A stretch of DNA of 64,000 nt from positions 37,172 through 101,171 of the forward strand of contig CAMCBV010000005.1 in the NCBI GenBank assembly GCA_945873125.1. Direction: 5' to 3'. Of the stretch, positions 1 to 9,215 are shown piece by piece; positions within the stretch are counted from its first letter, which is position 1, and each line of letters starts with the position of its first letter. A program made the translations under genes and the position numbers. The notes below the pieces were generated by a model. It was not told the origin of the DNA. It worked only from the letters and a program-made list of their open reading frames with translations, and did not search any database. The stretch comes from Prosthecobacter debontii (GTDB lineage: Bacteria > Verrucomicrobiota > Verrucomicrobiia > Verrucomicrobiales > Akkermansiaceae).

Positions 1-811
1 AACCAACCCACTTGCCTTTGTCGCTCGTGTAAGCGACTTTTTGATCCGAAGGAAAATTTAAAACCACCGGAGCAGGAGAAGCCGGAGTCATGGTGAAGCT
101 GCGGTTGAATCCACCGCCATTTGCGATGGCGGAAAAACTTTCCGTTATGCCGCAATTGCCAATCCGGTATTTGAAAACCGGCAGTCCTTTTTCGATCCGG
201 TATCCAGAAAATTTCGGTTCGCCAAGATCAGAAAAAGGCGAGCTCGCTTCGACATAGCGGATATTTCCCAATACTTTAGCGAGACTGCTACCATTTCCCT
301 GCCAGTAAGGATAGCCATCGATAAATCCTCCGTTCCAAGAGTAACGAAGCCTGCACTGACCCGCATCCCAACAAAGAGACATGGTCTGATCCAATGCCAC
401 GGCGATCGCCGCAGGCCCTGCATCAGGCATGAAAATACGCTGAATCTGTGGGCGCTTGGTCTGCACAGGTGAAGTCACATAAGAATCCCCTTTTTTGGCT
501 TCTTTCGCCTTTACCCCCTCAGCCACTTTCATGATGTGGACATAAATTTCCCGCAATCCCTCCTCACCAACATGAACCATGGATGGCATCTCGATCGCAT
601 TCGGACGCTTCTTGCCCGGCTTGATGCACCACTTCAAAAAATCCTCAGGCTTACCGTTATATATTTCCCGGATTTCTACCAAAGAAGGGCCTACGACCAT
701 CTGATCAAGCATGTGACAGGCTGAACAGTTTGTCGTAAACAGCTGCGCTCCATCCGGCTTCTCTGCGAAGCCAAACGACATTAGAGATAAGAAAACGAGG
801 AAAAATTTCAT
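1..811 (-). CDS. Exported c-type cytochrome, 3' end outside window
   Basis: The reading frame runs from an ATG at 811 off the left edge, giving about 270 visible residues. It has a signal peptide (residues 1-16, MKFFLVFLSLMSFGFA), then a class I cytochrome c domain with the haem motif CSACH near residues 31-35 and a Met-rich distal region (EMPSM). After about residue 110 comes a second domain with a W-x-G-x-F-I-D-G pattern and a following YW pair. A similar domain follows the cytochrome/PA14 part of the protein at 51528-52937, so the two look like paralogous modules. A periplasmic electron carrier is likely; the redox partner is unknown. It lies 62 bp downstream of thiL on the same strand. 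The cytochrome assignment is secure. The C-terminal domain has no function I can name, and the true end is not visible. Confidence 0.8.
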   Translation of the reverse strand, partial: MKFFLVFLSLMSFGFAEKPDGAQLFTTNCSACHMLDQMVVGPSLVEIREIYNGKPEDFLKWCIKPGKKRPNAIEMPSMVHVGEEGLREIYVHIMKVAEGVKAKEAKKGDSYVTSPVQTKRPQIQRIFMPDAGPAAIAVALDQTMSLCWDAGQCRLRYSWNGGFIDGYPYWQGNGSSLAKVLGNIRYVEASSPFSDLGEPKFSGYRIEKGLPVFKYRIGNCGITESFSAIANGGGFNRSFTMTPASPAPVVLNFPSDQKVAYTSDKGKWVG

Positions 812-873
812 GTGGGATTTTTAGAAGAGGCCAACCGATACAGCCATACAACGCACATTCCAAGGGGGATTTT

Positions 874-1761
874 TCAGAGCAGGCCGAAATGATCCCAGCC
901 ACCCGACAAACGGTCTCCCGCACCCATTTCCATCAGACGTCCAATCTTCGTCAGCTTCAGCTCTGGAAATTTGTGCTGCCATTGGACCAACAACTCCGGG
1001 CTATCAGGAAGGGTAAACAACAGCTCAAAATCCTCCCCGTCCTCCAGTGCTTGCCTTAGATCGCAGCCTTCGCTCAGTGGAATAGCCGCACGATCGATCA
1101 GAAACCCGCAGCCAGAGGCTTTTGCCAATCTTGGCAAATCCCGTGCGATCCCATCCGAGAGGTCCATCATCGCGGTTGGCTTGAAATACTCCACCAACCA
1201 ACGGGCCTCTTCCAGTCTCGGTGTGAAAACGAGGTGCTTGCCCTTCAGCGATCCACCGAGCTTACCCGTCACCCAAATTGCATCGCCCACGTTCCCTCCC
1301 GATCGCGTCACCACACTCCCCCGTTCCACCCTCCCCGTCGCCGATATGGAAATCACCGCCGAAGAACCTTCAGGAACACGGCATGTCTCACCACCGACCA
1401 ACACAACTCCGTAACGATCAAAACACGTTCCCATCCCTCGATAGAAATGTTCCACCCATTCGACGCTTGTCGATCCGGGTAAGGCGAGTGTCACGAGAAA
1501 CCTCTCAGGAAATCCACCCATCGCCGCGAAATCAGAAACCACACGTGCCACCGCTTTCCAGCCCACCTGCCTTGGATCCGCCTCATTGAGAAAATGCACC
1601 CCTTCAACCAATGCATCGGTTTTCAACAAAACCAAATCCGCTCCCCCGTCATCCACCACGGCACAATCATCCCCCGGACCCGCCACAGCTTCACCGGTGG
1701 GCACCAACGCCACCAATCTCGCGATCAGTTCATCCTCTCCCATCCCGTCCAACTTCTTCAT
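874..1761 (-). CDS. thiL: Thiamine-monophosphate kinase
   Basis: ThiL phosphorylates thiamine monophosphate with ATP to give thiamine diphosphate, the active cofactor, in the cytoplasm. The 295-residue protein has the family's N-terminal GEDELIARL motif, the metal/ATP motif GPGDDCAVVD (about residues 28-37), the TDALVEGVHF segment, a VGGETCRVP segment, MDLSDGIARDLPRLA, and the C-terminal GEDFELLFTL motif that contacts thiamine. Length is usual for the family. Its ATG overlaps the stop codon of the upstream CPBP protease gene by 4 bp (ATGA), so the two are almost certainly co-transcribed. No other thiamine gene or TPP riboswitch is visible nearby. Confidence 0.95.
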   Translation of the reverse strand: MKKLDGMGEDELIARLVALVPTGEAVAGPGDDCAVVDDGGADLVLLKTDALVEGVHFLNEADPRQVGWKAVARVVSDFAAMGGFPERFLVTLALPGSTSVEWVEHFYRGMGTCFDRYGVVLVGGETCRVPEGSSAVISISATGRVERGSVVTRSGGNVGDAIWVTGKLGGSLKGKHLVFTPRLEEARWLVEYFKPTAMMDLSDGIARDLPRLAKASGCGFLIDRAAIPLSEGCDLRQALEDGEDFELLFTLPDSPELLVQWQHKFPELKLTKIGRLMEMGAGDRLSGGWDHFGLL

Positions 1762-2654
1762 TGTAACATTTGCTTCGGAATATAATCAAATCTCACCAAG
1801 AGCTGTATGGCCACAGTGGCTCCGTTAAAAAGAAAATGTACAGAAATGGGCGCCCATATCGATCCTGTACGCTCATATAAAAATACCAATGCCAAGCCAA
1901 AGATGAACAATGGTATTAATGTCGCCACGCTTCCATGAGCTGCTGAAAAAAACAAAGCCGACACCAACGCCCCGATCCATGGTCCGCTAAATCTTTTAAG
2001 CGTCGGATAAATATACCCCCGAAAAACAACCTCCTCACAAAGCGGCGCTATAATCACCGCCGTGAACGCCATCAAGATCAGCACGTTCATATCTTGGGTC
2101 GTTTGAAATAAATCCACCGTATCTTGAACCAACTGCACACCCAAACTCTCAATCAGCGTGTCATAGCCGATGGCATACAAAACGGCGAACGCCACCCACA
2201 TGCTCACCACTGTCAGGGGCGCCATGAAAAAAACCCATGGCCAGTCTTTCCACCTCAAGCCCAACCATGCAACCGGCCTGATGCGGCTGATGACGATGGC
2301 TGTCACCAAAGCGACTAGAAAGAACTGCAATCCCATATTGAAAATCAGATCCGGCGCGGTAATTTCACCTCTTTTCTCCTCTTCAGGGGAGATTGTGGCC
2401 AACAAGACCGGCAGGAAATAAAAACCCACAATCATACCCACGACGATAATATCCACTTTTTTGTAAAACCAATCCGACACTTTCCCTACGGGCAAAGCTG
2501 GCGGAAGACTCGGATTTTTTGTGCGCGAAATCATCCTCAGCGCGGCTGCGGCAAGAAACAAAATTGCGGAAAAGCCATAAGTGGCCTGCATGCTGATGAC
2601 TGTCACCTGATCCATCTTTTGGCTAAACTGTCCCCGACTCTGGCTAAGCGCCAC
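1758..2654 (-). CDS. CPBP family intramembrane metalloprotease
   Basis: Multi-spanning membrane protein of up to 298 residues with the conserved CPBP/abortive-infection (Rce1-like) motifs in order: EEVVFRGYIYP (Glu-Glu and Arg), FFSAAHG (His) and HFLFNG (His). These residues form the predicted intramembrane metal site. Several hydrophobic helices are evident. Family members process or sequester membrane peptides; the substrate here cannot be inferred. The longest frame starts at GTG 2654; an ATG at 2615 (MDQVTV) is an alternative start and neither has a good ribosome-binding site. The end overlaps the thiL start by 4 bp. Divergent from the metal-efflux operon at 2721. Confidence 0.85.
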   Translation of the reverse strand: MALSQSRGQFSQKMDQVTVISMQATYGFSAILFLAAAALRMISRTKNPSLPPALPVGKVSDWFYKKVDIIVVGMIVGFYFLPVLLATISPEEEKRGEITAPDLIFNMGLQFFLVALVTAIVISRIRPVAWLGLRWKDWPWVFFMAPLTVVSMWVAFAVLYAIGYDTLIESLGVQLVQDTVDLFQTTQDMNVLILMAFTAVIIAPLCEEVVFRGYIYPTLKRFSGPWIGALVSALFFSAAHGSVATLIPLFIFGLALVFLYERTGSIWAPISVHFLFNGATVAIQLLVRFDYIPKQMLQ

Positions 2655-2720
2655 CGCAAAATAAATTCCACACCATAAAAAATTCCTTTGCTCATCTCTC
2701 GAGTTAAACTATCGGAAGTT

Positions 2721-3053
2721 ATGTCAGTTGTTCTGAAGCAGTTCCTCGCCTTCTGCATTCTTGCAGGAATGGCAAGCGCTGCGATGCATGGAAGCGCACA
2801 TCCCGATCGTGAAAGCTGCACTCAATCCCATGAGCATCATGAACACCATGATCATCACAGCGCGCCTGAGAACTGCAAAGACCATGATTGCACACCGCAT
2901 CATCATTGCAGTCATCTGACCGTCGCGGATCGTCCTTCATCAGGCCGCCTCTCTCTTACCGCCTTCCATGGAAGTTTGATGAAAATTTTCACCGAACACT
3001 CTCTCATCCCTGATGAGCCGGTTTTTTCTCTGGATAAACCCCCGTTGATCTGA
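2721..3053 (+). CDS. Small exported His/Cys-rich protein, putative metal binder
   Basis: A 110-residue product: signal peptide (about residues 1-21, ending ASA), then a stretch of about 44 residues holding 14 His and 4 Cys (HEHHEHHDHH, CTPHHHC), then an ordinary tail. The composition points to binding of soft or borderline metals in the periplasm. It sits 131 bp upstream of, and co-directional with, a TolC-like channel, adaptor and CusA/CzcA pump, so it may be a metal buffer, sensor or chaperone for that exporter. I do not recognise a named family. ATG 2721 was chosen over an upstream in-frame ATG (2688) because the signal peptide begins there. Confidence 0.65.
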   Translation: MSVVLKQFLAFCILAGMASAAMHGSAHPDRESCTQSHEHHEHHDHHSAPENCKDHDCTPHHHCSHLTVADRPSSGRLSLTAFHGSLMKIFTEHSLIPDEPVFSLDKPPLI

Positions 3054-3184
3054 AGTCACGACGTGGCACCCTTGTGCCCGCCTATTTGTGGCATCGGATG
3101 CTTCCGAGCCGTATCTCCGCCGCATTGCGCCTACGTCGCATTTTGCGAAGTCTCAAACTTCATTTCAAAAAATTTTCATCCATC

Positions 3185-4408
3185 ATGAAATCCACGCTCA
3201 CTGCGTCCGCGCTCTTGTGCCTCATCACCTCACACTCCCTCCATGCCGCACCCTCGGAAATCATCTCCTTCGAGAGCATTTCGCCGCGTGTCCGCAAATA
3301 CAATCCGGAGCTCGCCGCCGCCCGCTTCCGCATTGACGAAGCCCTCGGCCTTGCCAAGCAATCCGGCCGACTTTCCAACCCGAGTCTCGATACGGGGATT
3401 TCACTCAATCCCCGCACCCACGAAGGCAGCATCGAAATCGGCCTTACCCGCAAATTTCCCCTGACTCACCGGCTCGGTATCGAAAAAGAAATCAGCAGCA
3501 CGGAAATCCAGGCCGCAGAAGCCGAGGTTGAAAATGTCGAGCGCCTGCTGGTCGCCGAGGCCCGCCAGGAGTTCGTGAAGATCTTGGCGATTCGGGATAG
3601 GAAAAACCTTCTCAAGCAACAACAAGATCTCGCCACCGAACTCGCAAGCTTCATCGCAGCGAAATCCAAGCAGGGCGAGAGCTCAACCCTGGATGCGGCA
3701 CAGGCAAACATCGCATCGCTCAAACTCACCACCCAAGAGCGCCAACTGATGACCGAAGAAACCGCCACCCTCGGAAAGCTTCGCCCGCTGTTAGGCATCG
3801 CCCCAGAAACCTCGATCACTCTCTCGGGATATCCATCAAACCTCTCTGTCTTGAACCATGCCACAGTTCAACGGCCCGATCTAAGCTCTGCAAAATTCCA
3901 ACTTCGCGCCGCAGAATCCGGCATCACATTGGAGCAAGCGAAGCGCAGGGAAGACGTTGAACTTTCCCTCTTTGCCGCAGGCGAACGAAATGAGGACGCC
4001 CCACAAGGCTTAGCAAATGAGAGCATCTTCGGATTCAAAGCATCCATTCCCCTGCCGTTTTGGAATGATAACCAAGGCAATATCGATGCCGCGACCGCAC
4101 GCCGAAACCGCAAGCATCAGGAGGTGAAAGCTCTGACCAAGCACATTGAGCACGAGGCGCAAACCGCTCTCACCGAAATGCGTCAGTGGGCAACTCTTGT
4201 TAAGGAGCTCGATGAAAAACTTCTCCCGCTCGCCGAACAACAAACCGGTCTCTTCGAAAAGGCCTACCGTGAAGGTCAGGCAGATCTGCAGACGGTTCTC
4301 AACTCACGCGATCAAACCCTTGCGTTACTCGCCACTAAAATCGATGCCATCCGCGAGTTACACCTCGCCAACATCCGCCACCAAGCAGCTCTTGGCGGAG
4401 GCTTTTAA
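3185..4408 (+). CDS. TolC-family outer membrane channel (CzcC/CusC-like)
   Basis: A 407-residue outer-membrane efflux protein. It has a signal peptide (MKSTLTASALLCLITSHSLHAA), then two long alpha-helical segments rich in Ala, Glu and Gln typical of the OEP repeats, with family features such as NPELAAARFRIDEALG near the start and YREGQADLQTVLNSRDQTL near the end. It should form the trimeric exit duct of the tripartite pump encoded by the next two genes. No lipobox is present, unlike the channel at 44996. Start ATG 3185 places the signal peptide at the N-terminus. The gap to the adaptor gene is 32 bp, so they are in one operon. Confidence 0.88.
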   Translation: MKSTLTASALLCLITSHSLHAAPSEIISFESISPRVRKYNPELAAARFRIDEALGLAKQSGRLSNPSLDTGISLNPRTHEGSIEIGLTRKFPLTHRLGIEKEISSTEIQAAEAEVENVERLLVAEARQEFVKILAIRDRKNLLKQQQDLATELASFIAAKSKQGESSTLDAAQANIASLKLTTQERQLMTEETATLGKLRPLLGIAPETSITLSGYPSNLSVLNHATVQRPDLSSAKFQLRAAESGITLEQAKRREDVELSLFAAGERNEDAPQGLANESIFGFKASIPLPFWNDNQGNIDAATARRNRKHQEVKALTKHIEHEAQTALTEMRQWATLVKELDEKLLPLAEQQTGLFEKAYREGQADLQTVLNSRDQTLALLATKIDAIRELHLANIRHQAALGGGF

Positions 4409-4440
4409 CCACCAAGCGAATCCATAATTCCTCTCATATC

Positions 4441-5547
4441 ATGAAAATCTTATTTCTAACAGCTATTCTGATTAGCACAGCCTTTGCCGCCGAAGCTCCA
4501 CCTCGCAACGAAAACACCGTCGTGCTCGATGCCATCGGCGTCCACAACCTCGGCATCGAGACAGTTTCCGCCGAAGAATCCACTTTCGAGAGCACCCTTC
4601 CAGTGCTCGGAGAAATCGAACATACCTGCGAAAGCCACTCCGTGCTCTCAAGCCGCATCGCGGGAAGAATCGTCGAGGTGCTTGCGCACAAGGGCGATTT
4701 CGTAAAAAAGGGCGATGTCCTACTTCGCGTCGAAAGTCGCCAACTCGGCGATCCGCCACCGACCATCGATCTGACAGCGCCCGCTGATGGACTTGTAACC
4801 GACTCCCAGGGACACCTCGGTGCACCTGTCGAACCGGATCATATGCTGATGGAAATCCTCGATCTAAAAAAAGTATGGGTCGTCGCCCAGATACCGCAGC
4901 ACCAGGCAGCTTTACTTAAAACCGGTCTCACGGCAAGAATCCGAATCCCCGCCCTCGGTATGGGAGAACAGGAATCGACATTCCTCCGGCTTGGCACCGG
5001 CGATGAATCCCGCCCATCTACCGTGGATGCCATTTTTGAAATAGCCAATCCCGAAACCAAACTCCGGCCCGGCATGCGTGCGGAAGTTTCCCTCATCGCA
5101 AACAAGCGCGAAAACGTGCTAAGCATTGCGCGCGAGGCATTGCAGGGCGATCGCGCCAACCGCTTCGTTTTCATCAAGGACTATGAATTGAAGAACGCCT
5201 TCGTCCGCATCCCTGTGACGATCGGCGAAATCAACCATGATCGCGTGGAAATTACATCCGGTCTATTTCCAGGTGATGAGGTCGTGCTCAAAGGTGCCTA
5301 TGCCCTATCCTTTGCAGGAAAAGGCAGTGCATCTCTCAAAGAAGCACTTGATGCCGCACACGGTCATCCACACAACGAAGACGGCACGGAAAAGTCCGCG
5401 GAGGAAATTGCCGCATCCGGCCATGGCCACGATCATGCTCACGACCATGAGAACGTCGTGCCGCTTGTGATGTATCTTGCCATCGCCTGCGGCATACTAC
5501 TCGTGCTGCTTTTAATCCTCCTATTTCGCAACCGTTCAAAAGCCTAA
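4441..5547 (+). CDS. RND periplasmic adaptor, hairpin-less, with His-rich linker and C-terminal membrane anchor
   Basis: Membrane-fusion protein of 368 residues. It has a signal peptide (1-17), a lipoyl-like domain (SRIAGRIVEVLAHKGDFV, residues about 71-88), a beta-barrel, and a membrane-proximal domain. The two halves of the lipoyl motif (ending about 99 and resuming about 109 with LTAPADGLV) are separated by only about ten residues. CusB and CzcB have a long coiled-coil hairpin here, so the hairpin that normally meets TolC is missing. The C-terminus carries two His clusters (HGHPHNEDG, HGHDHAHDH) and then a strongly hydrophobic helix (about 338-361) followed by RNRSKA, an apparent inner-membrane anchor. 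It lies 6 bp before the pump gene. Metal-type (CzcB/CusB) function is inferred from the pump and His residues. Confidence 0.85.
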   Translation: MKILFLTAILISTAFAAEAPPRNENTVVLDAIGVHNLGIETVSAEESTFESTLPVLGEIEHTCESHSVLSSRIAGRIVEVLAHKGDFVKKGDVLLRVESRQLGDPPPTIDLTAPADGLVTDSQGHLGAPVEPDHMLMEILDLKKVWVVAQIPQHQAALLKTGLTARIRIPALGMGEQESTFLRLGTGDESRPSTVDAIFEIANPETKLRPGMRAEVSLIANKRENVLSIAREALQGDRANRFVFIKDYELKNAFVRIPVTIGEINHDRVEITSGLFPGDEVVLKGAYALSFAGKGSASLKEALDAAHGHPHNEDGTEKSAEEIAASGHGHDHAHDHENVVPLVMYLAIACGILLVLLLILLFRNRSKA

Positions 5548-5553
5548 ACGATC

Positions 5554-8500
5554 ATGCTCAATCACCTGATTCGCTTTTCGCTCAAGAACCGAGCACTCGT
5601 TTGCGCCAGTGCGCTGTTGATCTTGTTGTTAGGTCTCCATACTGGCTCGGAACTCCCGGTCGAAGTCCTTCCTGACATGACGAAACCCACCGTCACTCTT
5701 CTGACGGAAGCCCCCGGCCTCGCCCCTGAAGAGGTTGAAACCCTCGTCACCCGCCCGCTTGAAAACACATTACTAGGCATCGCAGGCCTCGATCGCCTCC
5801 GCTCAAACTCCGATGTCGGACTCTCTCTGGTTTTTGTGGAGTTCGCCTGGGGCACGGATATCCATAAAGCACGCCAACTCGTCCAAGAACGAGTCCAAGC
5901 CGCAGTATTGCCCAAAACGACCCGTTCAGGTATGACCCCGGTATCCTCTCTCATGGGGGAAATCCTGCTCATCGGCCTGCGCTCCAAGGATCAGTCCATG
6001 ACCCCAATGGATCTCCGCTCTTATGCCGATCTGAACTTGACCCGCCGCTTGCAAAGCATTCCCGGAGTTGCCGAAGTTCTCGCCATCGGCGGCGGTGTGA
6101 AACAAATCCATGTCGAACCGGATCCATTGAAAATGCAAGCTGAAGGCATTACGTTGGATGAACTCGAAACCGCCGTATCACTCTCCGCCGGTAATGCCAC
6201 GAGTGGCTATCTCCAATCCGGTCCGCGCGAAATCATGGTGCGCAATCTCGCCATGACCGCTGATCCTGCGGATATTGCAGCATCACCCGTAAAACGCATC
6301 GGCAACCGGACCATCACCATTGCCGATGTCGCCAAGGTTGGATTCGGGATTGCCACCATGCGCGGCGATGCGGCGATTGCCTTCAAGGAAAAGGGCGACA
6401 CACAGGAAACTGCCGGTGTAATCCTCAGCATCGATAAATCACCTGGCTTCGATACCATGAAGCTCAGCTCCCGGATCGAAGAAACTCTCGCCGAACTCCG
6501 CCCCAACCTACCCGCCGGAGTCGAGGCGGAGATTCTTTTCCGTCAGAGCGATTTCATCGAAAGCGCTGTCGGAAATCTCAAGGAGGCCATCCGTGATGGT
6601 GCGATCATGGTCACCTTCATTTTATTCCTTTTCCTGCTGAATCTACGCACCACCTTTATCACCCTGACAGCCATTCCGCTCTCGTTCGCAATCACGCTGC
6701 TGACTTTCAAATGGTTCGGTATCAGCGTCAACAGCATGACCCTCGGCGGAATTGCCGTAGCGATCGGTATGGTGGTCGATGACGCGATTGTCGATGTGGA
6801 AAATGTCTTCCGCCGCTTGCGTGAAAACGCCTCACGTCCCCAACCGATTCCGCGCATCGAAGTCATTGCCTCCGCCTCCAGCGAAGTGCGCTCCAGTATC
6901 CTCTACGCCACCCTGCTCATCATCCTTGTATTCATTCCGCTGCTTGGACTCTCCGGCTTGGAAGGTCGTCTCTTCCACCCGATCGCCATCGCGACTATCG
7001 TCAGCATGCTCGCCTCTTTTGTCGTCTCCCTAACAGTCATTCCCGTCCTTTGCTCCTTCCTTTTGAAACCCAAGGAAGGCAAACAACACCAAGACGGTTC
7101 CCTGGTCCGCGCCCTCAAAGCTTTTACCCAAGCAACTTTTCTGCGAGCGGCTTTCTCCGCACCGTGGATCGTGATCGGAATCGTCGTGATCTTCATGATC
7201 GGTGCGGCTTTGCTTTATCCGGGCATGGGCAAGGAATTCCTTCCCACTTTCAATGAAGGGAGTGCCACCATCTCTTTTGCCAGTGCGCCCGGAAGCTCCC
7301 TAAAACAATCCAACGAAGTGGGCAAAAAAGCCGTCGAACTTTTACTTCAAATTCCGGAGGTGAAATCCGTGGGACGCCGCGCCGGCCGCGCGGAGCGCGA
7401 CGACCATGTCATGCCGGTATCCGTCAACGAATTCGATGTCGAGTTCCATAAAAACGGTCGTGACCGCGATGATGTGTTCGCCGATATTCGCGAGAAGCTC
7501 AGAGGCATCCCAGGCACTTTCGTCAATGTCGGACAACCCATCGGCCACCGCCTTAGCCACATGTTGAGCGGAGTTTCCGCAAAGATTGCCGTAAAAATCC
7601 ATGGCCCGGATCTCGATACGCTCCGCCGCCTCGGCGCCCAAGTCAAGAATGCCGGAGCATCCGTTCCCGGCCTCACGGATATCAACCTCGAAGCCCAAGT
7701 GCCGATCCCGCAAATCCGCATCGAAGTGAATCGTGGCCGTGCCCAAATCGAAAATATCTCACCGGGCGAAATCAACAGCCAAGTCTCCCGTTTGTTAGGC
7801 GGATCGATACTCGGGGAACTTCGCGAAGGAGAAGCCACGGTCGATCTCGTGATGCGCCTCCCTGAAAGCTGGCGCACATGGCCGGAAAAAATCGGCGACC
7901 TCATGATCCAAACGCCCGAGGGTCGCCACATTCCGTTGTCTCTGGTTGCCGATATCCATCAGGTCAATGGCCCCAACGTAATCAACCGTGAAAACGGTCA
8001 ACGCCGTATTGTCATCGGCGCGAACACCAACCAACGTGACCTCGAATCACTCGTAAAAAATTGGCAACGCGAAGTAGCGGAAAATGTAAAATTACCCACA
8101 GGTTATACGCTGAATTTCGAAGGCGAATATCTCGCGCGACAGGAGGCATCGAAACGCATTCTCATCCTTTTTTCCATTGTCGCTGGCGTTACCGTAGTCC
8201 TGCTCACCGGTTATTTCCGCAGTGTTTCCCTTTCACTCCAGGTCATGCTCAACCTCCCGCTCGCCCTTGCCGGCGCCCTGGCTTTCACTTGGTGGAAAAT
8301 TGACAACATCAGCATTGCGACTTTGGTAGGCTTCATCGCTGTCGGCGGTGTGGCGGCACGCAACGGAATCATGATGATCTCCCACTACCTCCATCTCATG
8401 CGCCACGAGGGCGAGGTCTTCGGCATACAGCTGATCACCCGAGGGACACTTGAACGTCTTGTCCCTGTTCTGATGACCGCACTCGCCGCCGGCATCGCGC

Positions 8501-8688
8501 TTATTCCCCTCGTGCTCGCCAATGGCGAACCCGGCAAGGAAATCCTCCATCCCGTTGCCGTTGCCATCGTCGGCGGGCTTGTCTCCTCAACCCTTCTCGA
8601 CCTTGTCGTCACCCCCGCTGTCTTCTTCCTGATCGGAAGGAAAGCGGCCGAAAAATCCCTGATGCTCAATGCACCTGCCACCCGATAA
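5554..8688 (+). CDS. CusA/CzcA-type heavy-metal RND efflux pump
   Basis: A 1044-residue inner-membrane transporter that uses the proton gradient to export metal ions through the adaptor and outer-membrane channel. It has the RND layout: N-terminal helix, first periplasmic domain, helices 2-6, second periplasmic domain, and helices 8-12. Transmembrane helix 4 has the motif GMVVDDAIVDVEN, with the Asp pair and Glu used in proton relay. The second periplasmic domain contains HRLSHMLSGV, where CusA-type proteins place a metal-ligating Met. The family (HME-RND) is secure. Whether it handles Cu/Ag or Zn/Co/Ni cannot be settled. It follows the adaptor by 6 bp. Confidence 0.93.
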   Translation: MLNHLIRFSLKNRALVCASALLILLLGLHTGSELPVEVLPDMTKPTVTLLTEAPGLAPEEVETLVTRPLENTLLGIAGLDRLRSNSDVGLSLVFVEFAWGTDIHKARQLVQERVQAAVLPKTTRSGMTPVSSLMGEILLIGLRSKDQSMTPMDLRSYADLNLTRRLQSIPGVAEVLAIGGGVKQIHVEPDPLKMQAEGITLDELETAVSLSAGNATSGYLQSGPREIMVRNLAMTADPADIAASPVKRIGNRTITIADVAKVGFGIATMRGDAAIAFKEKGDTQETAGVILSIDKSPGFDTMKLSSRIEETLAELRPNLPAGVEAEILFRQSDFIESAVGNLKEAIRDGAIMVTFILFLFLLNLRTTFITLTAIPLSFAITLLTFKWFGISVNSMTLGGIAVAIGMVVDDAIVDVENVFRRLRENASRPQPIPRIEVIASASSEVRSSILYATLLIILVFIPLLGLSGLEGRLFHPIAIATIVSMLASFVVSLTVIPVLCSFLLKPKEGKQHQDGSLVRALKAFTQATFLRAAFSAPWIVIGIVVIFMIGAALLYPGMGKEFLPTFNEGSATISFASAPGSSLKQSNEVGKKAVELLLQIPEVKSVGRRAGRAERDDHVMPVSVNEFDVEFHKNGRDRDDVFADIREKLRGIPGTFVNVGQPIGHRLSHMLSGVSAKIAVKIHGPDLDTLRRLGAQVKNAGASVPGLTDINLEAQVPIPQIRIEVNRGRAQIENISPGEINSQVSRLLGGSILGELREGEATVDLVMRLPESWRTWPEKIGDLMIQTPEGRHIPLSLVADIHQVNGPNVINRENGQRRIVIGANTNQRDLESLVKNWQREVAENVKLPTGYTLNFEGEYLARQEASKRILILFSIVAGVTVVLLTGYFRSVSLSLQVMLNLPLALAGALAFTWWKIDNISIATLVGFIAVGGVAARNGIMMISHYLHLMRHEGEVFGIQLITRGTLERLVPVLMTALAAGIALIPLVLANGEPGKEILHPVAVAIVGGLVSSTLLDLVVTPAVFFLIGRKAAEKSLMLNAPATR

Positions 8689-8708
8689 ATAAAATACCAA
8701 ACCACATC

Positions 8709-9143
8709 ATGAAAACAAAACTGACAACCGCCATCCTGACCTTGACCGCAAGCCTTGCCTTCGGGCACGGAGACATCGAGCTCGGTCCGAACAAAGGCCG
8801 TATTCTGGAATTCAGCAGCGACGAAACCATGCACGGAGAAGTCACCGAAAAGGACGGAAAACTACACATTGCCCTGCTCGATAAGGATATGAAGCCCGTC
8901 AAGGTCCAAGATCAATCCCTCACCGCTACCGCCGGAACCCGCCAAGCACCGGTAAAAAGCGAAGTGACCAAGACCGAAAACGGCTTCATGATATCTCCAA
9001 CCCAGCCAGGAGAATGGTTGATCATCCAATACAAAGAATCCGGATCTACCAAAGTGGTCACCGCCCGGCTTCATTACGATACCAAGTCCTGCGCACCTTG
9101 TGGCAATCCTGAATGGCGTTGCGCTTGTGGCGAAAAGAAATAA
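8709..9143 (+). CDS. Small exported protein with Cys-rich tail, efflux-operon partner
   Basis: A 144-residue protein: signal peptide (about 1-19, ending LAFG), then a mature start HGDIELGPNKG, a beta-rich middle, and a C-terminal Cys cluster (CAPCGNPEWRCACGEKK; four Cys in about 13 residues). It follows the RND pump by 20 bp and is the last gene of the operon. The His near the mature N-terminus and the Cys tail suggest a periplasmic metal-binding accessory, perhaps functionally similar to CusF, but it has no CusF-like sequence I can recognise. Function is inferred from context only. Confidence 0.6.
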   Translation: MKTKLTTAILTLTASLAFGHGDIELGPNKGRILEFSSDETMHGEVTEKDGKLHIALLDKDMKPVKVQDQSLTATAGTRQAPVKSEVTKTENGFMISPTQPGEWLIIQYKESGSTKVVTARLHYDTKSCAPCGNPEWRCACGEKK

Positions 9144-9215
9144 GAAGTTCGGTGAACACAGAAGTTGACCGCATACGATGAGAACCACTGCGATTCATCC
9201 ATAAAAAATTGGCAT

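Noticed and set aside
9144..9215. Terminator between the metal operon and the AsmA-like gene
   Set aside because: No stem with a T-run could be found on either strand.
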